Assembly (NCBI GenBank): GCA_030407315.1
Contig: JALQPE010000653.1
Location: 1 to 64,000 of the forward strand
Length of the DNA: 64,000 nt
Origin: Asparagopsis taxiformis
Taxonomy: Eukaryota > Rhodophyta > Florideophyceae > Bonnemaisoniales > Bonnemaisoniaceae
Reading direction: 5' to 3'
Shown in pieces: positions 31,083 to 39,496 of the stretch. The stretch's first letter is position 1. Each line of letters starts with the position of its first letter. The position numbers and the translations under genes are program-made. The notes beneath the pieces are model-generated. The model searched no databases, was not told where the DNA came from, and saw only the letters and a list, made by a program, of their open reading frames with translations.

Positions 31083-33120
31083 CATTTCCATTTCAGATCT
31101 ACTGGTTGCACTAGGCCTGAAAGTGTTTCTGGATAGGGCCGAATAACGACCTGGGCAGCACGCACTGCGTAAGATGATCTGTGTGATGCAGACTGCAAGG
31201 ATTTCTATGGTGATTCTGGCTGGGGAATGTGGTAAGCTTGATTGTTGCGTGGCTTTGTATCTCCTTGCCTGCCATTTTGCTTGGATATTTACACGAGCGA
31301 TCAAACCGAAGACGCCGACTCGGCACAACTACCAACTCTCCTAGCTTCGAGTCAGCGCCATCCAATTGCAACTTGTGACACTCAAGACGAATACGTTGTG
31401 CTGATCTCTGCAATGAAAATTGAGTTAGTGCTGCAGTTCTTTTGGGCGATGCCAATATGCAGGGATACTGTTTACACCTTTTGGGAGTCAAGAAGTTCTC
31501 GGATTGCAAATCAAATCAGATCATGGTAGAATATCTGACTTTTCTCTCTTCCCTTCACCACATCTGCATCCGGAGCTGAGCCAAGCTGAGCTGGAGGGAA
31601 CCCGGCCGCTGACCCCTGTCATTCTCATAAACATCTTTAATGCAATACTATTCGTGTATGGTAATGTAAGTGCTAATGAAAATGTATACAAGTCTAGAAT
31701 AAACGTTGCAGTGGTTCTTTGTAGCTATCGATACTTGCTAAAAATCTGTAGCTTTTGCTTTTCGCATGGACGAGTTGCAGTCTTTGTGTTTGTTTCATTT
31801 CTGCCACAAACGAGAGGCAATCAGGGTCTGTGTTCACATAGAGAATGATTTAATATATGCGCTCATTGCCGTCGTAGATACTTTTAACAATGGCCAGTAC
31901 GTTTCTCTCGGCCGCCGCCGGGTACGGTCGGACTGAAAGATCGGGGAGATGTGTGGAGAGTAGTGTTTGGATAGAGACGAACGTTGCGATGGATGGAATG
32001 GTGATGATTTCATGCTGAAGCGATGGGAGATGGATGGATATGGTTGAATGAAATCTAGTATTCCGAAGGAGGCCTTTTCTCGAGGAAGAGGCATTATATT
32101 CTCACAAAGCATGTAGATACTGGTTTCCAGTTTGGTATGCTATTGTAGCTCAATTCACATCTTATCTACACGTACGTATGGAGAGAGATCCAAGTGTGCG
32201 TGGCACAGGTCCAACGGTGAAACAACGCAGTATGAAACTACCACAGATAAGGCGGCGTACAAAATCCTCGACTCAAGGCAGCTCTCAGGCTTTCGTGAGC
32301 ACCGACTTCGTTCCACCAAGATGTTGCGGAAATATGTGCTGGTCTAACTTGATACGACCATTGGACAGTTTTGCTCTCTAAGCAATGAGCGAAAAATCAA
32401 TGATTGCGCGTGTCGTCGGTACGGTCTTGTAATGTTGGCTCAACCAATAACATCTAACGTTCAGTTATCCACCCTCCGCCGTGTCGCGTCGTAAATTTGC
32501 ACAGAAAATTTGTTTCAAATCTTTGCTCCAATTATCAGCTCAAATACGGCATTGATCTCCAGCTTCATCTGGACAGAAACACCGATCGCTCGATGTCTGT
32601 CTCAAATAAACCGCAGTCAAACGCCATGCGGAAAGTTTCATCGCTTCCCGTTGCGACTGAATCTGCAAACGCCACACAAAAATTTGCCCTTTCCGCGTCC
32701 GGAACGAACGCCGACTACATGTCGTCAGGTTCCTGATCGACTGGATCGATGGAGCTTGCTCTGCAGGAGAGCAGGACAGACGGTTTGTTATGCCTGGACA
32801 ATTTCCATACCGATCTCCCTTCTTGAGTGCAAAATTACGAGTCTAGAAATTGACCTGCATCGGCTGCTGTATCACATCTGTGCTAAGGATTGATGATACC
32901 CGTACCGCTGAGAAATTGCAGCTCTGGTAACGTGGGGATGATGTGCTGAACACGCAGAACGCTGATCCATAACGGGACTGCTTCATAGGCATAGTACGGA
33001 ATGTATTGAGACAGCCCAAGCGAATTCAGGAGGGAGCACCAGGGCAGTGCGCGGTGACTCAGCAGATACCAGTGGTGAGTGGTCTAAATGGGGCTACACA
33101 CGAGTTTGTCAATGAACAGT
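31083..33120. other. Core between inverted arms, mostly unassigned
   Basis: About 2 kb of unique sequence. Frames of 70-130 codons occur on both strands (31111-31509 minus, 32497-32893 plus), without recognisable domains. Confidence 0.45.
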
Positions 33121-33530
33121 CTAGTTTAGTTTGGAAATGTTTCGGATGGATGGTATGTTGTAAATGTCGACAGATTTGAGGAAGCGATAGAAGCAATCAG
33201 CACCGTGTAGTTGCATCAAGGCTTTAGTGGCCATTGCTAGAGAACTTTCTCCAATGCCCTTATTGCAGGATGGGCAGAAAACCCGGCCGGCTTCGAGATT
33301 GAAGAATTCATTGCGCAGATTGAATGAATGCAATTGACGGAGAATGCAGAAGTATGCAATGGTATCGTTTTGCAGGGTGACGTAGGGGAAACATGTTGGG
33401 CTTGTTGTAAATGCTGAGAGCGATGATGAGATCCAGTCGTTTCCGTCGTAGATGGCAGTGCTTATTTTCTGCACGGCTAGCTTGTCTGCTGGGCGACTGG
33501 GCGGTATTGGCGTACGATGAAGCGGGACTG
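33121..33530 (-). pseudogene. Protein fragment with FCPSC motif, possible transposase remnant
   Basis: A minus-strand frame open from about 33530 to 33121 contains ADKLAVQKISTAIYDG, then VTLQNDTIAYFCILRQLHSF, RNEFFNLEAGRVFCPSCNKG and MQLHGADCFYRFLKSV. Its start is not defined. The C-P-x-C block after a hydrophobic helix loosely recalls the Cys-rich region upstream of the catalytic core in KDZ (Kyakuja-Dileera-Zisupton) transposases, but I would not assign it on this alone. It lies in the core between two inverted arms, where a transposase would be expected. It has no catalytic domain after it and looks truncated. Confidence 0.3.
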
Positions 33531-33706
33531 GTGGTGTTTAAATGACATTTTTTGTTTGAAGATGGATGTATGTGTGCGACTAGAATGTAGTAAGAGCATG
33601 AAAATGTTTATGTTTGATGGGCGTCGCATGTTGGGGGACTTTATGTCGTGTGGGGCAATAATGTCTCAGGTATTTGAAGCAGACAGCAGTCGCTTGAGCG
33701 CATATA

Positions 33707-35395
33707 GACGTCCGGTGACTGACCAGCGCAATTGCATTGCTGGCGAGCCCAGAAATTCTAAAATTTCAGTCAGAAAAAAATGCAAAAATACATCGATTTG
33801 GGCGGTCGAAAGTGCCGTACGGCACACCCCCATCTCAAAAACATGTTCACATGTGCATGTTTTTGAGAATAGCCCAAAAAATAAAGCAATTCAGGACGTC
33901 CGCCGGACATAGGCTTGATTCTAATTTGGCCACAACGGCCCCAGAAGCTACCAAGCGCCCCGAGCGGCCCCTCCCCGCTCACTTACCCACTCACGCCCAT
34001 CTTGCAGAAACGTTCCTGCTGGCCTCATCCATGCCTTCACATCCACATCATAATCCTCTGCTGAGCTGTTCACCTTGGACGCTCACTGGAAGTACTCGTC
34101 TTCGACGTCCGCCAATGCAGGACAACACCATGAATACTAAACCCACCGTGGATCTCAGTCATCAACGGTGGGCGTCCTATAAATGACTGCTATAGAACCA
34201 TTGCCCCAAGCCCTCCAATTTGGACGCTCAGCCAACAGCGATTGCTGCTCTACCTCCTCGGTCGTTCTCCGATGCATGTAAATGCGCCAAAGTACGACCG
34301 ATGGGGCAGTCCAAACTTTTTGTACCAGTGCACGCCTAGGGATACCACAAGGTTCGTCATACACACACAAACACACAAACACACAAACACACAAACAACC
34401 ACGCACTGCAGCACCCAACTTTCGCATGCGTCAGTGATGTGCTGCTGCAGTGTGTATGCGCTGTGCGGTAGCAAGATTTCCATGCTTGCAGCCATTCACA
34501 TCCAGACATCCAGCCGCCGACCAGGGAAGCCGTTTGCAGCCGATTCCCCCTTGTCTGCATGGCATCTCGGTGCTCTCAACACTTGCTTAGTTGCTGCGAT
34601 GCGAGCAAATGTGCAGCACTAGCCTAACTTGAAATGGACGTCCAGTGGAAGTCCGGCTCGGTTACATTGCTGGTCAGCCCTGAAATTCTAAAATGTTGGG
34701 CTGAGAAATAGCTGCAAAACTGTATCCATGTGCAATACTCGACCAACCTGAAATGGACGTCCGGTGAATGTCCAGCTCAATTGCATTGCTGGCGAGCCCA
34801 GAAATTCTAAAATTTCGGGCAGAAAAAAATTGTGAAAAATCATCGATTTGGGCGGGTCGATTGTGCCGTACGGCAGACCCCCATCTCAAAAACATGTTCA
34901 CATGTGCATGTTTTTGAGAATAGCCCAAATTTCAATTCAAATCAAGGTGTCTAATTTGGCCACAACGGCCCCAGGAACCGGCTGCCGCCCCGACCGGGGT
35001 CATCACTGGCTTCTGTAAGCACCAACTGTAAGCCAAAATCGCGTCTTACGAAGGGTCGATTTCAGGCTCAACACGTCAGGAACAGGTCTTGGTCCTTGTT
35101 TCATCATGGTCCCGCCCTACTCTCTCACGATCAACCTGAAATGGACGTCCGGTGGATGTCCAGCTCGATTGCATTGCTGGCCAGCCCAGAAATTCTAAAA
35201 TTTCCAAAAAATCAATTTGGTGGCTCAGCATCTTCTGTGCAGAAAACTCTCGCACTCATTTCTGATATACGTTTTGACGTGTTTTTTACTTTTAAGCATC
35301 AGGAAAGGCGTTACGGAAAATTGGGACTACGCCACTTGTGAGTCGCGTCGTCTGAGATAGCGAGTAGAGTTTGTTGTATAGTATTTATATTGTAT
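33707..35395 (-). repeat. Right arm of large inverted repeat
   Basis: Mirror of 29393-31082, with four copies of the 75-bp GGACGTCC-containing unit (near 33707, 34631, 34752 and 35140). The inner 1.5 kb matches the left arm base for base as far as I can follow it; the outer 180 bp is diverged (for example AGCGAGTAGAGTTTGTTGTA against TACAACAAACACTACTCGCT). Confidence 0.95.
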
Positions 35396-35930
35396 TCCAA
35401 ATGTGCGTTCGAGACCTCGTTTGTAATGTTCTCGTGGTTTTGTGGGTATCAGTTTTGTGCTCACTTCTGGCAGCCCAATGGTGGAATGTGCCTGAGCGAT
35501 CAATCATCACCGCTAGGTCACACATTTTGCTGGCAACGTGCGCTTGGAAGGACGAATGACCGCCGTGGGAGATGGATTTTCAATTAATTCATTTGAAATA
35601 ATAAAATTATATTAACTGCGAACTTCATGGAATAAGTTTGTGCTTTACAGTGGATATTACAGGGATCATTTAAGGGAAGCAAATGGATTGTGATATATAT
35701 GATTATACCATTCCGATGTTCTCGATCCGGATCTCATCATTCGGGAGTTCAGAGACCATGGCTTGGGCCATTATTAATCTCAATACCGGCGATGATATGG
35801 AGTATGCACAGCAGGACTTAAGCGGACGCTGAAAGCTGTCCAGTCGACGCCGCAGGTTAACCTGTGGAATTCCACTTCTCCGCCGTCACTGGCTGAGGTT
35901 CTTTGGTCGTGTTTCCTTTGTTTGGTGTAG
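35396..35930 (+). other. Possible 5' region of the micro-exon array
   Basis: A 49-codon frame begins at ATG 35684 (MDCDIYDYTIPMFSIRISSF) and stops at about 35831. It could supply a first exon for the spliced units downstream, with a GTATGC donor-like word inside it, but this is conjecture. The rest shows nothing recognisable. Confidence 0.25.
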
Positions 35931-37505
35931 AGGATAGAACGACGGTGAGTATGCCAGTTTGGAGAGTATGCAGCGAGGGAAGCGTGTGTTTTGAGTCGTA
36001 CTGTTGTCGTTGATGCGATATTGATTCATTAGAAGCTTCGTGAGTCATGGTTTGCATGTTGTGAACCATGGGAGGCAGGTAAGTAAGTGAGTCTCGCGGG
36101 TGCGCAATAAGGGATGCATGGGTGTTTAGTCTGACTGTTCTGGTTCATTTTGATGTTGTATAGGTGGTGCAGGAATAGTGATGAAGTAAGGTAAGTTTCA
36201 TTGAGCTTAAAGACGGGTTTCGCGATGAAATGGAATGCTGACTACATTTTTTCGTTGCACGATTTGTGAATTATTGGTTGTATTGTTTGTATGATGCAAC
36301 GAGATGAAGAGGTTAAGTGCGTCCTGAGGGTATGAAGCGAGGGAAGTGTTTGTTTTAAATTTGACTGTCGTCTTTTATGCAATATTTATTTATTGGGAGC
36401 TTAGTGAGTCATAGTGCATATTTGCTGAAGGGTGGAAGGGAGGTAGGCGAGCATTTGAGGGGTGCAGTGAGTGGAATGTGGGTTTTGAGTCTGACTGCTG
36501 TGGTTGATGTTGATTTTGTGTAGGTGATTCTGGAATGGTGATGACGGAAGGTAAGTTACATTGAGCGCCTAGTTAAGTTGCGCGAAGATATGGAATGCTG
36601 ACTACATTTTTTTGTACAATTTTTGACTTATGGTTTCTATTGTGTGCAGGATACAACGAGGGTAAGTGAGTTCTGAGGGTATGCAGCGAGGGAAGCATGG
36701 GTTTTCAGTCCGACTGTTGTTGTTGATTTCGATTTTTTGTAGGTGATGCAGGAATGGTGATGACGGAAGGTAAGTTGCATTTAGCGCGCAGTCCGGTGGT
36801 GCGAAGATGCGGAATGTTGACTTCATTTGTTGGTTGTGAGATTTTCGACTTTTGGTCTGTATTGTGTGTAGAATGAAACGAGAGTAAGTGAGTTCTGAGG
36901 GTATGCATCGAGAGAAGTGTTTGTTTCGAATCTGACTATTGCAGTTGATGCGATATTTATTCATTGGAAGCTTATCCAGTCATGGTGCGTATTGTGTCGA
37001 GCGAAGGAAAGTGCGGAAGTTTTGAGAGTATGCTGAGAGGGACATGTGGGTTTTGAGTCCGACTGTTGTTGTTGATTTCGATTTTATGCAGGTGATGCTG
37101 GAATGGTGATGACAGAAGGTAAGTTTCATTGAGCGCCAAGACTTGTTTTGCGAAGATATGGACTGCTGACTTTGATTATTCATTGCAAGGTTTTTGCATC
37201 ATGGTTTGTATTGTGTGTAGGATGGATGAGAGGTAAGTAAGGGATTTTCTAAGATATCTGGCGTGGTAAGCGTCGCTTTTGAATCTGACTGTTGGGGTTG
37301 ATGTTGTGTATGTGATGCAGGAGTGGTGAAGCAGGAACGGCAGGACTCAAGGAGAGTGAAGAAGGGATCTAGGAAGATGGGGAATGAAGCTGTGAGGTGT
37401 TTCTGGTATGTGTATATTTTGGGGCATACGATAGAAGTAAGAGTGGGTTTCAAGTCGTGTAAGATTTTGCTGACCATGTTCGTGTTTCATGTCTTGATGA
37501 TTTAA
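35931..37505 (+). other. Tandem micro-exon-like array (spliced mini-gene candidate)
   Basis: Units of about 355 bp (one of 220 bp) repeat five times. Each has a 27-nt block bounded by AG and GTAAGT (36164-36190, 36524-36550, 36743-36769, 37092-37118) and a 12-nt block bounded likewise (35933-35944, 36650-36661, 36872-36883, 37221-37232). In the phase set by the boundaries, the 27-nt blocks read (G)DAGMVMTE or (G)DSGMVMTE with silent GCA/GCT and ACG/ACA differences; the first copy has a stop. The fifth 27-nt block lacks its donor and runs on in the same frame to a TAA at 37505, making a 60-codon C-terminal exon rich in K/R and then hydrophobic. Two of the four 12-nt blocks carry stops in that frame and would have to be skipped. 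No known family is recognised. Confidence 0.45.
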
Positions 37506-37690
37506 TGGGCTGTGGTGGTGTCGAGGAAAGCGGGGATGGTATTGGGAAGGAGCAGATTTTTTGTAATCTAGGTCGTGAGGGTTCTTGAAGTATGTGCGGA
37601 TGGTGGTGCATGGCGTTCGGATGGTAGGGAGAACGCGATAGTGAGGGAGATGGTTGATCGACGATATGCTGACAGGTATTTTGTATTCCG

Positions 37691-37810
37691 GCTGGATACG
37701 TATTCCATATTCTAGCTGGATACATATTCCGTATCCTGGCTGGATACGTATTTCCTATTCTAACCGGGTATTTATTTCCTATTCTGACCAGATATGTATT
37801 TCCTATTCTA
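37691..37810 (+). repeat. 24-bp tandem repeat, five copies
   Basis: GCTGGATACGTATTCCATAT-type units start at 37691 and recur every 24 bp. Because 24 is a multiple of three, the frame 37654-37842 stays open and encodes an octapeptide repeat (GWIRIPYS, SWIHIPYP, GWIRISYS and so on). There is no evidence of translation. Confidence 0.85.
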
Positions 37811-37934
37811 GAGAGACGTATTGTATACCAGCAGTTTCGTAAATGAGAGAATAAAATACGGTCCGATATGGGCCCTCAATTTACCATCCGCTGAAATTTC
37901 TTTCCTCCCGGTTCTCGCTGATATATTGTATACT

Positions 37935-38192
37935 GGATGTCGGGCCCTAGGATCCCGCCAAACGTACTAGAGAAAGTGGATGTCGGGTCCTAGTACTCCG
38001 CCGAACGTACTAGAGAAAGTGGATGTCGGGTCCTAGTATTCCGCCGAACGTACTAGAGAAAGTGGATGTCGGGTCCTAGGATCCCGCTGAATGTACTAGA
38101 GAAATTGGATGTCGGGTCCTAGTATTCCGCCGAACGTACTAGAGAAAGTGGATGTCGGGTCCTAGTATTCCGCCGAACGTACTAGAGAAAGT
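37935..38192. repeat. 43-bp tandem repeat, six copies, right subterminal
   Basis: Units starting GGATGTCGGGTCCTAG begin at 37935, 37978, 38021, 38064, 38107 and 38150. Each ends in GTACTAGAGAAAGT. The unit resembles the terminus itself (GGACGTCC...CTAGTA), suggesting the array grew from TIR-proximal sequence. Confidence 0.95.
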
Positions 38193-38325
38193 GGACGTCC
38201 GCATCCAAAAAATTTTTATTTTTTTTTCGGACGCGGACGTTCATTTGTTCTAGTAAATCTCGGGGCCGACTAGGACCCGTACTAGAGAGACTGGACGTCC
38301 GCGTCCACTTCCGAAAACACAGACG
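38193..38325. repeat. Right terminal and subterminal repeat
   Basis: GGACGTCCGCATCC, an A/T run, then GGACGCGGACGTTCA and finally TGGACGTCCGCGTCCACTTC and CGAAAACACAGACG. The last 34 bp are the inverted copy of the left end. Confidence 0.88.
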
Positions 38326-38330
38326 AATAG

Positions 38331-38691
38331 TGTAACGAACTGAAGCTGATGCCAGCAATGGCCAGCATAAACTAGTGTATTCTAGACACTACAAGTTACA
38401 CTAAGTTTACTCATATACTATAGGCTGCTAGAAAGTAACTTGCTGTTACGCCTAGAAGTATCTAGTTGGCTATGTCATCGAGTGATGTCATGATGGCATC
38501 ATGTTAGATTTATTTTGATGACATAATTTTATTTAGATTAGTATTTTCTAGAATTAGTTCGACATCGAACTACAATTCTATGGTGGGTATAAAAAGGCAT
38601 GGTCAACTCCGGTCTTGGGGGATCAGAGGCATCATCGATCATTCAACGAAAACAACTACCACTCAGCTATCCCGTATACACATTCGTTTCA
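38331..38691 (+). repeat. 3' LTR of Ty3 copy 2 (LTR3)
   Basis: 361 bp, TGTAACGAAC...GTTTCA, followed by the duplicated GTGGG (38692-38696). TATAAAAA is at 38588. It is nearly identical to LTR2. Confidence 0.96.
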
Positions 38692-38696
38692 GTGGG

Positions 38697-39047
38697 GTAG
38701 CGGATGCTGATCGTAGCGTCGGGGAGCTAACGCTGTTGGTCGGCGCCAACTATTGGTGCTGAGTATATAAGCTGCATTGAGCTGCATATGCCTAGTTGCT
38801 GTTGATAGCGTCATTAATCGTCTCTGCTATAATATAAGCACACTGACAGAGCCCGTATGTCAGTCGTCGAATCGTGCTGCGGCGATTGGCTGCTCGTGTA
38901 ATCTTTCGCACGGCGGCGACAAGTATATAATAATATAAGCTCCCTTACGGTGAAAAATCCCCTAAATCTTCCGGCCTTCCAACAACCGTATTCCCGGCAA
39001 TGAAAAGAAAATGAAAAAGATGTAGAGAGGGATACTGAATCAGGAGT
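38697..39047. other. Flank of the retroelement, no gene seen
   Basis: About 350 bp with TATATAAG words near 38764 and 38930 but no convincing frame. It may be the upstream part or promoter region of the broken gene at 39048. Confidence 0.4.
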
Positions 39048-39406
39048 ATGATGTCTTCATCAAATTCACTATCGCCGAACCATTGTATGAGCTACTGGTC
39101 AAGCTGGGCCTCAAAGTGTTTCTTGGAGCGATTGCAAGCGGATGGCGAACGAGGAGTGATCATCATTCCTGTATTCTACCGGCTGACTCTGCTATTCGGC
39201 CTAGTAGATGAGAATGGTGAGGGAGAAGAAATATGGGACTGCAGGTCCTAGTCGTTGAGGTATCAAGTGAACTCGGTTTGTGGTGGAGAGCGGCGCAAGC
39301 GCTGCAACTGTACGGGCCGTATGAACCAAACGCTGTCGAAACTTGGGTGCGACAGCGCGCTGCCTTGCATTCGATTGTTGACAAGATGTGCAGCGTCCGC
39401 GGATGA
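39048..39406 (+). pseudogene. Possible TIR (Toll/interleukin-receptor)-domain remnant, frameshifted
   Basis: The frame 39048-39251 reads LSPNHCMSYWSSW, CFLERLQADGERGVIIIPVFYRL. This is reminiscent of the TIR-domain run S-P-x-Y...W-C...E-L followed by a hydrophobic strand ending P-V-F-Y. A second frame in -1 phase (39233-39406) continues with WWRAAQALQLYGPYEPNAVE and ALHSIVDKMCSVRG, which suits the last helices of the same domain. Joined by one frameshift near 39230 they would make about 115 residues. The N-terminal third of a TIR domain is missing. Possibly cut off by the neighbouring insertions. Resemblance is from memory of the family only. Confidence 0.3.
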
Positions 39407-39488
39407 TTGTCAGCATAGATGCATCGGCGTTGGGCTGCGCTTAGCGGCGGAGCGAGTGTGAGTCATACACGTGGCCAGCAACAGATTG

Positions 39489-39496
39489 GACAGATT
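39489..39496. repeat. hAT target duplication GACAGATT (left)
   Basis: Identical to 42083-42090 on the far side of the element. Eight bases is the standard hAT duplication length. Confidence 0.97.

Larger units (their letters stand above)
27961..38325. mobile_element. 10.4-kb TIR element nested in Ty3 copy 2
   Basis: Left end CGTCTGTGTTCTCGGAAATG and right end CATTTCCGAGAACACAGACG-like (actual right end CACTTCCGAAAACACAGACG) are inverted copies. The TIR is about 34 bp with two mismatches and runs into GGACGCGGACGTCCA on both sides. The flanks read GGGGGAA|element|AATAG against GGGGGAGTAG in copy 1, so an AA duplication is likely but not certain. GGACGTCC and CTAGTA words recur near both ends. 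The interior holds a pyrimidine-rich tract, two 1.7-kb inverted arms around a 2.6-kb core, a micro-exon-like array and 24- and 43-bp tandem repeats. No complete transposase is recognisable. Confidence 0.88.
22325..38691 (+). mobile_element. Ty3/gypsy chromovirus-type element, copy 2, with nested TIR element
   Basis: The element has a 5' LTR (22325-22684), a primer-binding-like TGGTAGCATCGC just inside it, a hairpin-rich leader, gag, pol in the -1 frame, a polypurine tract at 27948-27960, then a nested 10.4-kb element, and a 3' LTR (38331-38691). The two LTRs differ by two substitutions and a 1-bp indel over 360 bp, indicating a young insertion. Without the nested DNA the element would be about 6.0 kb. 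A chromodomain at the C-terminus of integrase marks the chromovirus lineage. Confidence 0.95.
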
